From Nitrospinota bacterium (GTDB taxonomy: Bacteria; Nitrospinota; Nitrospinia; UBA9942), in NCBI GenBank assembly GCA_016194325.1, contig JACQBS010000135.1:1-46697 (forward strand): 46,697 nt of DNA, in the 5' to 3' direction. The position numbers and the translations under genes were made by a program. Shown here one piece after another: positions 1 to 10,638 of this stretch. Each line of letters starts with the position of its first letter. The stretch's first letter is position 1. Under the pieces are notes generated by a model that had not been told where the DNA came from, ran no database searches, and saw nothing but the letters and a program-made list of their open reading frames with translations.

Positions 1-1
1 A

Positions 2-64
2 GAGGTAATGGCAGTTATAGACAGAGAAGATGCAGAGAATTCCACACTAAAGGCTGCGGCTTGA
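2..64 (+). CDS. C-terminal end of an upstream CDS (EVMAVIDREDAENSTLKAAA*), possibly the partner methyltransferase
   Basis: Open frame from window edge; stop TGA (62-64) overlaps the ATG at 64 of the helicase gene. Confidence 0.45.
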   Translation, partial: EVMAVIDREDAENSTLKAAA

Positions 65-2340
65 TGGTAAAACTAATGGAACGCCACTTTATAATTTCAA
101 CTAAAAATTTGACAAGTTCTAAAACTTATCAAGAAAACACAGTTGAAGAATTATTAGGCAAAGCCAAAAGGCTTTTTAAATACTCTGGTGAGAAAAAGCT
201 GGTCTTTAAATCCCCTACTGGTTCAGGAAAAACAATCATAATGGCAGAGTTTTTGAAGCAATTGGTTGATGACAGGGATGTCAGACAATCATTATCTTTT
301 ATCTGGACTGCGCCAAGGCAATTACATATTCAAAGCAGAAATAAGTTAGAAAAATATTTTGATGACAGCAGGGCTTTAAAATGTTCTTTCTTTGAGGATT
401 TGAATGATAGAAAGATTGGCGAAAATGAGATTTTGTTTTTCAATTGGGAGAGTATCAATAAGGCAGATAATGTCTATATCAGAGATAATGAACAGGATTT
501 TAATCTGTCTTCAATATTGGAAAGGACAAGGGAAGAAGGAAGAGAGATTATTTTATTAATTGATGAGGCGCATCACCATGCAACAAGTGAAATTTCGCAA
601 AGATTGATTAGAGATATTGGGCCAAGATTAACGATTGAAGTTTCAGCAACGCCGGTTATCCAGAATCCTGATGAAATTATATCAGTGCAGTTGGAAGATG
701 TGAAAACTGAGGGGATGATTAAGAAGGCTGTTATATTAAATGACCATTTCATAAATTTAATTAAAGAAGGAAAAATCAAGACCCAGTTAAGCGGAAGCAG
801 TGAGGAGTTAGTTATTGATGCAGCATTGAAAAAGAGGAGTGAAGTGTTAAAGGCATATCAGAAAGAAAAAACTGACATCAATCCCATGGTCTTGATTCAG
901 TTGCCTGATAGAATAAGCAGTTTAGAAGATAGAATGAAAGAAAAAGTTATTAGCATTTTAAAAGATAAATATAACATCTCAACAGAAAAAGGTAATAACA
1001 AATTAGCAATCTGGCTTTCAGGCGAGCATATCAATAAAGAGGATGTTGAGCGGCATGATAGTGAAGTTCAGGTTTTGATTTTTAAGCAGGCAATTGCTTT
1101 GGGGTGGGATTGTCCAAGGGCGCAGATATTGGTTCTGTTCAGGCAATGGCATAGCCCGATTTTTTCCATTCAGACAGTAGGCAGAATTATGAGAATGCCA
1201 GAACCCGATAACGGGCATTATGCAACGGATATCCTAAATTACGGCTATGTCTATACCAATTTGAATGATATTGAAATTAAAGAGGATATTGCAAGAGGCT
1301 ATATCACCATTTATACAAGTAAAAGGAGAGTTGATTATAAACCGATAGACTTGTTGTCCTGCTACTCAAAACGGCATAGAGAAAAGACACGATTAGCCCC
1401 TTTATTCATTGAGATATTTTTGAAAGAGACAGAAAAGTATAATTTAAAAAAGAAAGTAGATATTAAGGCGAGAAAATTGGATTTGAAGATTATTTCGGAC
1501 TGGAAGGCTGAAAATATAGATATTTTGGCTGGCTCAAAGGTTATCGGTGATAAATCTATAATGGCAAGCAGTGAGGATTTGCAAAAATTATTTGATTATT
1601 TTGCGAGGAATAGTTTGAGCCCGCAGTTTTATCCAGAAGACAGGTCTGTTGGAAGAATAAAAGACTCAATCTATAAATTTTTTGAAGAAAAATTAAACAT
1701 GGATTATGGAGAGGTAGGAGATGAGATTATACAGATTGTTTTAAGCAATAAAAATATTCGGCATTTTTTGAATGTAGTAGATATGGCAAAAGAGCTTTAT
1801 AAGGCAGAAACAATAAAGAGAGAGGCAGAACTTGGTTCTAATGACGATTGGAATGTGCCGGAATCAATGCTGTTTGGAAGTGATGACATAAAAGAAAACA
1901 GTGAAAAATCTATTATGAAGCCTTTTTATAGAAAAGGTAACTGGAAGCCAGAAGAGGCTTTTATAGATTTTTTAGAAAATCCATCTAATTCTGTGGAGTG
2001 GTGGTTTAAAAACGGCGACAGGGATGCAACATTTTTTGCTGTGCCATATGATAATGGAGAGAAAAAGCCTTTTTATGTGGATTTCATTATTAAGTTTAAA
2101 GACGGCAGGGTTGGGTTATTTGATACAAAGGCAGGATTTACACAAAAACTTGCAGGTTCTAAAATAGATGGGCTATTTAATTACATCAAGCAAGAAAACG
2201 AGAAGGGTAAAAAACTTTTTGGTGGAATAGTTGCCAATACTGACCCTCGAAATTACAAAGGCAGATGGGTTTATTTTAATAAGTCTGCTGAAGAATTGAG
2301 AGATAATGATTTCAGCAATTGGGAAAATTTGGAGATTTAG
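64..2340 (+). CDS. DEAD/DEAH-box helicase, type III restriction Res-like
   Basis: Walker A SPTGSGKT, DEAH (LIDEAHHH), SATP motif, GWDCPRAQ / QTVGRIMRMP helicase motifs. Confidence 0.85.
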   Translation: MVKLMERHFIISTKNLTSSKTYQENTVEELLGKAKRLFKYSGEKKLVFKSPTGSGKTIIMAEFLKQLVDDRDVRQSLSFIWTAPRQLHIQSRNKLEKYFDDSRALKCSFFEDLNDRKIGENEILFFNWESINKADNVYIRDNEQDFNLSSILERTREEGREIILLIDEAHHHATSEISQRLIRDIGPRLTIEVSATPVIQNPDEIISVQLEDVKTEGMIKKAVILNDHFINLIKEGKIKTQLSGSSEELVIDAALKKRSEVLKAYQKEKTDINPMVLIQLPDRISSLEDRMKEKVISILKDKYNISTEKGNNKLAIWLSGEHINKEDVERHDSEVQVLIFKQAIALGWDCPRAQILVLFRQWHSPIFSIQTVGRIMRMPEPDNGHYATDILNYGYVYTNLNDIEIKEDIARGYITIYTSKRRVDYKPIDLLSCYSKRHREKTRLAPLFIEIFLKETEKYNLKKKVDIKARKLDLKIISDWKAENIDILAGSKVIGDKSIMASSEDLQKLFDYFARNSLSPQFYPEDRSVGRIKDSIYKFFEEKLNMDYGEVGDEIIQIVLSNKNIRHFLNVVDMAKELYKAETIKREAELGSNDDWNVPESMLFGSDDIKENSEKSIMKPFYRKGNWKPEEAFIDFLENPSNSVEWWFKNGDRDATFFAVPYDNGEKKPFYVDFIIKFKDGRVGLFDTKAGFTQKLAGSKIDGLFNYIKQENEKGKKLFGGIVANTDPRNYKGRWVYFNKSAEELRDNDFSNWENLEI

Positions 2341-2344
2341 TTCT

Positions 2345-2393
2345 GTTTACGACATCAAATACCGCATGGTGCGGGAGAGTGAGGAGGACAATT
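2345..2393 (+). pseudogene. Remnant of a restriction/methylase C-terminus (VYDIKYRMVRESEEDN*)
   Basis: Short frame ending in TGA, sharing DIKYRM with the 3130-3227 remnant. Confidence 0.35.
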
Positions 2394-2480
2394 GACTCAC
2401 GAAAAACTTAATAAATTGCTGGATGAATTAAGGGGTTTGTCTGATGAAACCGAGTGGGTTGAGTTTAGAGAGATTTTTTA
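2391..2480 (+). pseudogene. Truncated N-terminus of an AlbA_2/Schlafen-type ATP-binding protein (LTHEKLNKLLDELRGLSDETEWVEFREIF*)
   Basis: Translation resembles the family N-terminus (LL.ELR.L..ETEWVEFK) and stops immediately. Confidence 0.4.
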
Positions 2481-2525
2481 AAAAAGCTTTATACATGCTA
2501 TAATGTAACCAAGGAGGTAAAGAAT

Positions 2526-2726
2526 ATGGAAAATACAGAATTGAATATATTAATCGGTAGTTTAAAGGCACAGGTTAATGTCCTTGAGGCAAAGATTAAA
2601 CAGGTGCAAAAATCCTCCAAGATAAAAACCTTTGCTGATTTTTACGGCATCTTATCAGGGCATGGTGAAACCTCTGAAGAAGAAATTGAGGCTGTTAAGT
2701 TTAAACTCAAGGAAAATCTTTTATGA
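2526..2726 (+). CDS. Small antitoxin-like protein upstream of a PIN toxin
   Basis: 66 aa, overlaps the PIN-domain gene by 4 nt; AAGGAGG upstream. Confidence 0.7.
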   Translation: MENTELNILIGSLKAQVNVLEAKIKQVQKSSKIKTFADFYGILSGHGETSEEEIEAVKFKLKENLL

Positions 2727-3118
2727 CTACCTATATTGTTGATACTCATGCACTCGTCTGGTTTTTAGAAAAAAATTCAAAATTACCAAAAACTGCAAGA
2801 ATAGCCCTTTTAGACCCAATTGCCCAGATTATCCTACCTACCATTGTTTTGACAGAGATAACTTTCTTATATTCAAAAAGAAGAACTACTATTGACCTGC
2901 CTATAGTGCTTTCAGAGGTTGCAAGTTCCTCAAATTGCATCGTATATCCACTTGATGAAGAAGTTGTTTTAAGAATCCCTACCAACCTTAATATTCACGA
3001 TGCTATTATCGTAGCAACAGGACTTCTTTTTAAAGAATTAATGGAACACGATGTGGCAATAATTACAAAAGATAATTCAATTAAAAATTCTAATTTAATC
3101 AAAACGGTTTGGGCTTGA
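2723..3118 (+). CDS. PIN-domain (VapC-like) toxin
   Basis: MTTYIVDTHALVWFLE N-terminus and HDAIIVAT acidic motif typical of PIN domains. Confidence 0.85.
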   Translation: MTTYIVDTHALVWFLEKNSKLPKTARIALLDPIAQIILPTIVLTEITFLYSKRRTTIDLPIVLSEVASSSNCIVYPLDEEVVLRIPTNLNIHDAIIVATGLLFKELMEHDVAIITKDNSIKNSNLIKTVWA

Positions 3119-3129
3119 CTGAATTAATA

Positions 3130-3227
3130 AACCCTTCACAGACGAGGAGTTGGATTTCATCCTTTTGGTTTCACTCAGGACGGGCATGAACCATGACATC
3201 AAATACCGCATGGGGTGGAAGAATTAG
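3130..3227 (+). pseudogene. Second remnant of a restriction/methylase C-terminus (KPFTDEELDFILLVSLRTGMNHDIKYRMGWKN*)
   Basis: Open frame matching remembered type II R-M/PglX-like C-termini (EELDFI...DIKYRMG). Confidence 0.4.
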
Positions 3228-3278
3228 AAAGCAAATTTAAAAATGACTATAATCAGTATTCTATAATATTCCCCATTT

Positions 3279-4418
3279 ATGATAATAGGTATTGACGGGA
3301 GGGAATTGGAAAGAGGGAAGGTTACAGGTATAGGAAGATACCTGTTGAATTTTTTAAAATTTGCAACTACCTTGAAAAAAGATTATCAATTTATCCTATA
3401 CGGAAATCAGTTTACCTGCCTTGATTATAAATCTTCAAACCTGACCTTAAAAATTATACTTGAGAGGATAACGGCCACATGGGACCATGTTTTACTCCCT
3501 GCTCACTTAAAGAATGATAGTGTTGATGTTTTTCTATCCCCCTATATAAAGGCTCCGATTTTATCCCCCTGTCCGTATATAACAACAATTCACGACCTTC
3601 TTTTTCTCTCAACCCCGGAGTATACAGGGTGGAGATATAAACTTTATAATGAGATATTTAAAATATTTGGGAAATTAGTATCAAAGAGGGCATCGGCTAT
3701 TATTGCTGATTCAGAATATTCCAAAAAAGATATTATAAAAATTTTCGGAGTGGATGAGGAAAAGATTAATGTAATATCCCTCGGCATTTCAGATGAATAT
3801 AAACCTGTTACAAATTTGTATTCTATTGAAAAGATAAAAAATATTTATAATATCAAAGGGAAATATATACTTTATGTGGGAAATTTCAAGCCTCATAAAA
3901 ATGTAAAGAGGCTTATTGAGGCATTTGCAGAAGCCACCCCCCACCTCACCCCCACTTTGCAAAGGGGGGAGGGCGTGGGGATAAAATTAGTATTGGGAGG
4001 GAAAAGGGATAAATTTGTCCCTCTACTGGAGGAACAGGTAAATAATTTAGGAATAGGGGATAGTGTTATCTTTACAGATTTTATAAAAGATGAGGATTTG
4101 CCATATCTTTACAGTGGTGCAGAACTCTTTGTCTATCCATCTTTATATGAGGGCTTTGGTCTGCCTCTCCTTGAGGCAATGGCTTGTGGGACACCTGTTA
4201 TATGCTCAAATACCACATCACTTCCTGAAGTGGTATGGGATGCTGGTATATTAATCAATCCTGAAGATGTTAAAAGTATGGCATCTGCGATATCTAAATT
4301 GCTGAAAGACGATATGATGAGAGAAGATTTGAAGATAAAAGGATTGAATAGGGCGAAAGAGTTTACAGTTGAAAAATGTTCATTAAAGATATTATCGCTA
4401 ATAGAATCCACTGTATGA
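3279..4418 (+). CDS. Glycosyltransferase family 1/4
   Basis: [43 protein letters not shown]. Confidence 0.92.
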   Translation: MIIGIDGRELERGKVTGIGRYLLNFLKFATTLKKDYQFILYGNQFTCLDYKSSNLTLKIILERITATWDHVLLPAHLKNDSVDVFLSPYIKAPILSPCPYITTIHDLLFLSTPEYTGWRYKLYNEIFKIFGKLVSKRASAIIADSEYSKKDIIKIFGVDEEKINVISLGISDEYKPVTNLYSIEKIKNIYNIKGKYILYVGNFKPHKNVKRLIEAFAEATPHLTPTLQRGEGVGIKLVLGGKRDKFVPLLEEQVNNLGIGDSVIFTDFIKDEDLPYLYSGAELFVYPSLYEGFGLPLLEAMACGTPVICSNTTSLPEVVWDAGILINPEDVKSMASAISKLLKDDMMREDLKIKGLNRAKEFTVEKCSLKILSLIESTV

Positions 4419-5557
4419 AATTCCTAATGATTTCAAGTGACTTTCCGCCTGTTTCAGGTGGACAATCAAAGTTCTTATTTAACTTATGGAGCAATCTTCC
4501 TTCTGATGAAATAATTGTCTTAGCCCCCAAAATTAAAAATTGGAAAATAATAGACAACACCCTCCCATTTAAAGTTATTCGCTTGAATCTTCCCCTTCAA
4601 AAAGGCTTATTTATCAAGTCAATAAAAACCTTATTATTACTTCTCTATACAATAAAACTGATATTTTTTAGAAAAGTTGACAGGATTCACTGCGGACAGG
4701 TTTTATCAGCAGGATTTGTCGGCTATATATGTCATTTTATTTTTAAAACACCATATTTCCCTTATGTTCATGGTGCGGATTTTCTTGAGTTCAAGTCTAA
4801 GACCATAACAAAAAAAATACTTAATCTGATCTTAAAAAATGCCTCTCTGATTATTGCCAACAGCAGCTTTACAAAAAATGCTCTGATTGGTTTTGACATA
4901 TCGGAAAAAAAAATAATTGTTATCAATCCACCTGTAGATTATAAGAGATTTGAAAAGAGTGGAAATACTGAAAAATTAAAAGAAAATTATGGCCTGAAAG
5001 ATAAGAAGGTTTTACTCACTGTAGGCAGATTGGTGGAGAGGAAAGGGCATGATTATGTAATCAAAGCTCTGCCAGAGATTATCAAAGAGATTCCTGAGAT
5101 ACATTATCTTATAGTAGGGGATGGAATGTATAGGAGCGAATTAGAGAGGCTTTCAGTAAAATTGAATGTCAGGTATTTTATAACATTTGCTGGATTTATA
5201 CCTGATGACGAGCTTCCTGAGTATTATGCAATGTGTGATGTCTTTATTATGGCAAGCAGGGAGATTAAGGAAAGAGGGGATGTTGAGGGTTTTGGAATTG
5301 TATACTTAGAGGCTAATGCAATGAAGAAGCCTGTTATTGCAGGAAGGTCGGGCGGTATTACAGATGCAGTGGAGGATGGGGTAAATGGAATTTTAGTCAA
5401 TCCAACAGAAGAAAAAGAGATTGCCCGTGTAATTATAAAATTAATGAAGGATGATGAAATGAGAAGGGAGCTCGGAGAGTCAGGATACAAAAGGGTATTT
5501 GAAAAATTCAGTCCTGAAAGACAGGCAGAGATGCTTTATGAGTCAACATCAAAATGA
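4418..5557 (+). CDS. Glycosyltransferase family 1/4
   Basis: [41 protein letters not shown]; true start probably the internal Met ([17 protein letters not shown]). Confidence 0.9.
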   Translation, partial: KFLMISSDFPPVSGGQSKFLFNLWSNLPSDEIIVLAPKIKNWKIIDNTLPFKVIRLNLPLQKGLFIKSIKTLLLLLYTIKLIFFRKVDRIHCGQVLSAGFVGYICHFIFKTPYFPYVHGADFLEFKSKTITKKILNLILKNASLIIANSSFTKNALIGFDISEKKIIVINPPVDYKRFEKSGNTEKLKENYGLKDKKVLLTVGRLVERKGHDYVIKALPEIIKEIPEIHYLIVGDGMYRSELERLSVKLNVRYFITFAGFIPDDELPEYYAMCDVFIMASREIKERGDVEGFGIVYLEANAMKKPVIAGRSGGITDAVEDGVNGILVNPTEEKEIARVIIKLMKDDEMRRELGESGYKRVFEKFSPERQAEMLYESTSK

Positions 5558-6798
5558 AATATAAAGTGGCACATATTATTACAAGACAGGACAAAGGTGG
5601 TTCAGCAGAAAATACACTCCTGACAGTCCTCGGACTTAATAAAGAGAAATATGATGTTACCCTCATCAATGGTGCTACGCTGGAATCTGCCATGAGTAAT
5701 AAGGAAAGGGAGTCCAATGAGAGGGATTTAAAGAGGGCAGAAGATTCAGGTGTAAAGATAATAACAGTAGATGAGCTTGTAAGAAGGATAAGCCCTTTAA
5801 ATGATTTAAAGGCATTTATCAGGTTATTCTCTATAATAAGGGAAGGCAAGTATCATATTGTTCACACCCATACTTCAAAGGCAGGCATCATCGGCAGGTG
5901 GGCTGCATGGCTTTGTAGATTCGGCAAGCTCACTAAGACACCTGTAATTATCCATACACCGCATGGTCATATATTTTATGGATATTATGGTAAATTTCTT
6001 ACATGGATATTTAAGGTGATTGAACAGATTACGGCTCTTGTTACTGACATGATTATCACCTTAACGGATAGGGAGAAAAAGGAGCATATAGATTTTAAAA
6101 TAGCCCCTCCTGAAAAATTTATAACAATCCACAGCGGTATTGAGACAAAAAGATTTCTAAAAGTTACCCCCGAAGATACAAAAAGGATAAAAAAAGAGTT
6201 AAATATTCCTGAAGACTGTTTAGTTATCGGGACAGTTGGAAGATTGGTGGAAGTAAAGGGACATAAATATTTTATTCAGGCAGCCAAAAATATCTTAAAT
6301 GTCATTGCGAGGGACTTTAGTCCCAAAGCAACCCCCTCCTTAAATGTAAAATTTATAATTGTAGGAGATGGTCCTCTCATGGCTGATTTGAAAAGAGATG
6401 CAAATTTACTTGGAATAGCAGATTCAGTAATCTTCACGGGCTGGAGAAATGATGTGTCTGCTATAATTTCTGCATTGGATATTTTTGTCCTTCCATCTTT
6501 GAATGAGGGGATGGGGAAGGTCCTAGTTGAGGCGATGTTGTTAAAGAGACCGATTATTGCCTCAAGGGTAGGTGGAATACCTGATTTGATACGAGACGGG
6601 GAGAATGGTATATTAATAAACTCAGCGTCTCCAAATGAATTGGCAAAGGCAATTATTGAACTTTTAAAATCTGAGGAGAAAAGGAAAAGAATGGGAGAGA
6701 GCGGAAAACTTATAGCAGAATTTTACAGTGATAAAGCTATGGTTGATAAGGTTGAAAAATTATACGAAAGTTCCCTCTACCATATTGGGAGAGGGTGA
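5554..6798 (+). CDS. Glycosyltransferase family 1/4
   Basis: VIGTVGRLVEVKGHKYFIQAA, LNEGMGKVLVEAMLLKRPIIAS; contains an in-frame repeat insertion. Confidence 0.92.
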   Translation: MKYKVAHIITRQDKGGSAENTLLTVLGLNKEKYDVTLINGATLESAMSNKERESNERDLKRAEDSGVKIITVDELVRRISPLNDLKAFIRLFSIIREGKYHIVHTHTSKAGIIGRWAAWLCRFGKLTKTPVIIHTPHGHIFYGYYGKFLTWIFKVIEQITALVTDMIITLTDREKKEHIDFKIAPPEKFITIHSGIETKRFLKVTPEDTKRIKKELNIPEDCLVIGTVGRLVEVKGHKYFIQAAKNILNVIARDFSPKATPSLNVKFIIVGDGPLMADLKRDANLLGIADSVIFTGWRNDVSAIISALDIFVLPSLNEGMGKVLVEAMLLKRPIIASRVGGIPDLIRDGENGILINSASPNELAKAIIELLKSEEKRKRMGESGKLIAEFYSDKAMVDKVEKLYESSLYHIGRG

Positions 6799-6807
6799 GG
6801 GTGAGGG

Positions 6808-7806
6808 ATGCTCATAGATATTGTGTGGTTAATAGGTAGTTTGGTTGTAATACTCTTAGGGTGTGAACTCTTTACAAACAGTATTGAGTGGACTGGAAAG
6901 AAACTCCAGCTATCAGAGGGGCTGGTAGGCAGTGTCCTTGCGGCTGTAGGGACGGCACTACCAGAGACACTTATACCCATTATTGCTGTTATATTTTCTA
7001 AAAATAATGAAAGTGTTCAGGTGGGAATCGGTGCTATTGCAGGTGTACCATTCATGCTTTCTACACTTGCCTTTTTTGTATCAGGGATAGCAGTTGTTAT
7101 TTATGCCTTTATGAAAAAGAGGGATTCAGAGTTAAAAATCAACTCAAAGGTTATAACTACCGACCTCCTTTTTTTTCTGCTCTCTTATTCTATTGCAATT
7201 GGTGTAAGTTTTCTTCATATTAGACTTGTAAATATAATTGTGGCATGTTTACTTACACTTTCTTACGGCTGTTATCTCTGGCTTACATTACAGCATGAAG
7301 GTGTGATAAGCCATGAATTGGATGTGCTTCACTTTTCAAGAAATACCCCGACACCAAGATTGAGGATAATTGGTGTTCAGGTGCTGACAGGGCTTTCCTT
7401 TATTGTTATAGGTGCACATTTCTTTGTAGAAAGTCTTATTGATACTGCAAAAATCTTTTCTATCTCGCCTCTGATTTTATCTCTTATTCTGACACCGGTT
7501 GCAACTGAACTCCCTGAAAAAATGAACAGTGTTATATGGCTGGGTAAGGGGAGGGATACAATGGCAATAGGAAATATAACCGGTGCAATGGTGTTTCAGG
7601 GGAGTTTCCCTGTCGCATTCGGCATGGCATTTACACCGTGGGATATAAGTCATTCCACTATGGCAAGTGCCGTTTTAGCCTTAATATCTTCTGCCTATTT
7701 ATTTTTCATGCTGAAGAAAAACGGAGTCCTCCATTTTAGAGACCTCCTGTTTGGTGGTGTTGCCTACGCAGGTTTTATTATTTATGTATTTTTTATTAAT
7801 GGTTAA
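6808..7806 (+). CDS. Sodium/calcium exchanger family protein
   Basis: Two similar membrane halves with G.ELFTNSIEW...ALPET and ...TPVATELPEKMNS. Confidence 0.85.
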   Translation: MLIDIVWLIGSLVVILLGCELFTNSIEWTGKKLQLSEGLVGSVLAAVGTALPETLIPIIAVIFSKNNESVQVGIGAIAGVPFMLSTLAFFVSGIAVVIYAFMKKRDSELKINSKVITTDLLFFLLSYSIAIGVSFLHIRLVNIIVACLLTLSYGCYLWLTLQHEGVISHELDVLHFSRNTPTPRLRIIGVQVLTGLSFIVIGAHFFVESLIDTAKIFSISPLILSLILTPVATELPEKMNSVIWLGKGRDTMAIGNITGAMVFQGSFPVAFGMAFTPWDISHSTMASAVLALISSAYLFFMLKKNGVLHFRDLLFGGVAYAGFIIYVFFING

Positions 7807-7809
7807 TTT

Positions 7810-8514
7810 ATGACTTTGCCGCTATCAGATGTAATCAATACATTAGAACGGTTTAAAAGGGAGTTTATTGAGATTGCGTCAATAGTTTTGATATTCTCCA
7901 TATTTGGATATTTCCTTTCAAGTGATGTGCAGTTTCAATTTGAGAGATTGATTGGGGATAAACTGGCATATTTCAGCCCTCAGGAGGCATTCCTGACTAT
8001 ACTTAAAATATCATTCCTTACAGGGTTATTCCTTTCTTTCCCATCTATATTCTATAAGATATGGAAAGTTGTATCTAATAAGTATGGTTTTAAAAAGAGA
8101 TTGACCTCTCTCTCTGTTGTTACAGGAGGGGTGATACTCTTTCTTTCAGGTGCAGCCCTGTGTTACTGGGCTGTCCTCCCCCTTGGAATAAAATTTTTGA
8201 TAGGCTATGAGACAGATTATATAGTTCCATATATTTCTATAGAAAAGTATGTCAATTTCTGCGGAGGGATGATATTGGCATTTGGACTCTCCTTTGAATT
8301 GCCCCTCGTTATGCTTGTATTGGGAAGGGTTGGTATCATTAATTCTTCCATGCTGTCAAAATACAGGAAATATGCAATCCTTGTTATTGCAATTGTATCG
8401 GCAATAATTACACCGACACCTGATGCCTATTCCATGCTCCTCATGACAGTCCCTCTTGTTATTCTGTACGAGGTGAGCATAATATTGGTAAAATTATTTG
8501 GTAAGAGAAAATGA
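7810..8514 (+). CDS. tatC: Sec-independent protein translocase TatC
   Basis: Multi-pass protein with SAIITPTPDAYSMLLMTVPLVILYEVSI C-terminal signature. Confidence 0.85.
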   Translation: MTLPLSDVINTLERFKREFIEIASIVLIFSIFGYFLSSDVQFQFERLIGDKLAYFSPQEAFLTILKISFLTGLFLSFPSIFYKIWKVVSNKYGFKKRLTSLSVVTGGVILFLSGAALCYWAVLPLGIKFLIGYETDYIVPYISIEKYVNFCGGMILAFGLSFELPLVMLVLGRVGIINSSMLSKYRKYAILVIAIVSAIITPTPDAYSMLLMTVPLVILYEVSIILVKLFGKRK

Positions 8515-9081
8515 TTATTTCAATTCAAGAAAATTTCTGAGCAGGTCTTTCCCCACTTTAGTGAGTATTGATTCGGGATGGAACTGGACTCCTTCAATAA
8601 TATATTCCTTGTGCCTCACTCCCATAATCTCTCCATCATCAGTCTCAGCACTTATCTCAAGCTCATCAGGGATACTCTCTCTTTCTATCACAAGTGAATG
8701 GTAGCGGGTTGCTTCAAAAGGGTTTGGGAGGTTTTTGAAAATAGTCTTTCCATCGTGGTTTATCATTGAGGTCTTTCCGTGCATAAGCTTTTTTGCATGG
8801 ATAATCTCACCGCCAAGGGCATAGCCTATTGACTGATGACCGAGACAGACACCGAGGATTGGAATTTTGCCTGCAAATTGTTTAATTAAATCTACTGATA
8901 TGCCAGCCTCCTTTGGCGTGCATGGCCCTGGCGATATAACAATCTTTTCAGGTTTTAGAGATTCAATCTCTCTTAAAGTGATTTTGTCATTCCTATAGAC
9001 CCCTATATCCTGTCCAAGCTCCCCAAGATACTGGACAAGGTTATATGTGAAGGAATCGTAATTATCAATAACTAATAACAT
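8515..9081 (-). CDS. trpG: Anthranilate/aminodeoxychorismate synthase component II (glutamine amidotransferase)
   Basis: [36 protein letters not shown]. Confidence 0.92.
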   Translation of the reverse strand: MLLVIDNYDSFTYNLVQYLGELGQDIGVYRNDKITLREIESLKPEKIVISPGPCTPKEAGISVDLIKQFAGKIPILGVCLGHQSIGYALGGEIIHAKKLMHGKTSMINHDGKTIFKNLPNPFEATRYHSLVIERESIPDELEISAETDDGEIMGVRHKEYIIEGVQFHPESILTKVGKDLLRNFLELK

Positions 9082-10571
9082 TATTCCAGTCCCCTCTCAG
9101 CCAATTCAATTGCCTTTATCAGTGCCTTGCCTTTATTCATTGTTTCCTCAAATTCCCTCTCTGGCTCTGAATCGGCGACAATGCCTGCACCGATACCCAG
9201 ATATGCTGTATTACCCTTGATTAACAGTGTCCTTATTGTGATTGCCATATCCATATTTCCTGAGAAACTGAAATACCCGACTGAACCTGCATAAATCCCG
9301 CGGCGGGTCGGTTCAAGCTCCTCAATTATCTCCATTGCCCTTATTTTTGGGGCGCCGGAGACTGTGCCTGCTGGAAATGTGGCTTTGAGGACATCGTAAC
9401 AATCCAGACTTTTTTCAAGTCTCCCCTTTACATTTGATACAATGTGCATGACATGGGAATATTTCTCTATTACCATCAGCTCATTTACCTCAACACTCCC
9501 CTTCTTTGATACCCTTCCAATATCGTTTCTTCCTAAATCTATTAGCATTATATGTTCAGCCCTCTCTTTTTCATCACTCAATAATTCCCTTGCGAGCCTT
9601 TTATCCTCCTCCTCTGTAGCACCTCTCGGTCTTGTTCCTGCTATCGGTCTTACCTCCACCATCTCATCCTCCACCCTTACCAATACTTCAGGAGATGAGC
9701 CGACTATTTTTATATCACCAAGTTTAAAGAAATACATATATGGTGAAGGATTTATGGTTCGGAGTGCCCTGTATATATCAAAAGGGTCAGACTGAAAATC
9801 TGTCTCAAGCCTCTGGGATAAGACAACCTGAAATATGTCTCCCTCCTTTATATATTCCTTACACTTGAGAACACTCTCTTTAAAAACCTCCTTTGACATA
9901 TTACTTCGGAGTTTGGAGTTAGGAGTTTGGGGTTCGGAGTTTTTTACTGTTGACTGCCGACTGATGGCTGTTTTTCTGAGTCTATCAATAATTGAATCTA
10001 TTCTGCCTACCGCCTCCTTGTAAGCCCTTTCCACATCACCATCTTTAATATGTGCATTAGATACAACCTTAATCTTTTGTCCTATATTATCAAATATCAG
10101 AATAGTATCAGTTATAACAAAAACAGAGTCAGGTATATTCAGGTCATCAACTGCCTCATGGGGGAGGCTCTCAAAGAACCTCACCATATCATATCCAATA
10201 TAGCCAACTGCCCCGCCAAAAAATCTCGGAAGCCCCTCTACCTTTACAGGTTTATAATCCGACATCAATTTTTTGAGGGAATTTAAGGGATTGCCGTCAA
10301 CCTTCTCCTCTTTCACAACACCGTTTCTTGTTACATAAATTTTATCTCCCTTACTTTTAAAAACTACCGAGGGTTTACTGCCGAGGAAACAATACCTCGC
10401 CCATTTCTCACCGCCTTCAACACTCTCAAGGAGATAGGAGTATTCGCCCTCATCTATTTTTAGAAAGGCTGAAACAGGTGTCTCTAAATCAGCGAGAATT
10501 TCCATATATACAGGAATAAGATTCCCCTCATTAGCCTTTTCTTTAAATGTTTTGTAGGACGGGTGATACAT
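9081..10571 (-). CDS. trpE: Anthranilate synthase component I
   Basis: [23 protein letters not shown]-like motif, [19 protein letters not shown]. Confidence 0.92.
   Translation of the reverse strand: MYHPSYKTFKEKANEGNLIPVYMEILADLETPVSAFLKIDEGEYSYLLESVEGGEKWARYCFLGSKPSVVFKSKGDKIYVTRNGVVKEEKVDGNPLNSLKKLMSDYKPVKVEGLPRFFGGAVGYIGYDMVRFFESLPHEAVDDLNIPDSVFVITDTILIFDNIGQKIKVVSNAHIKDGDVERAYKEAVGRIDSIIDRLRKTAISRQSTVKNSEPQTPNSKLRSNMSKEVFKESVLKCKEYIKEGDIFQVVLSQRLETDFQSDPFDIYRALRTINPSPYMYFFKLGDIKIVGSSPEVLVRVEDEMVEVRPIAGTRPRGATEEEDKRLARELLSDEKERAEHIMLIDLGRNDIGRVSKKGSVEVNELMVIEKYSHVMHIVSNVKGRLEKSLDCYDVLKATFPAGTVSGAPKIRAMEIIEELEPTRRGIYAGSVGYFSFSGNMDMAITIRTLLIKGNTAYLGIGAGIVADSEPEREFEETMNKGKALIKAIELAERGLE
9904..9972. 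repeat. Heptamer tandem tract (ggagttt/ggagtta/ggagttt/ggggttc/ggagttt) in trpE, with adjoining atypical linker
   Basis: 7-bp periodicity; translates to low-complexity [20 protein letters not shown]. Confidence 0.8.
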
Positions 10572-10638
10572 GCGGTAAGATTAACACAGAGATTTGGCTT
10601 CGTCAATGACGACTGTAATTAATGGTAGGGGTAACTCT

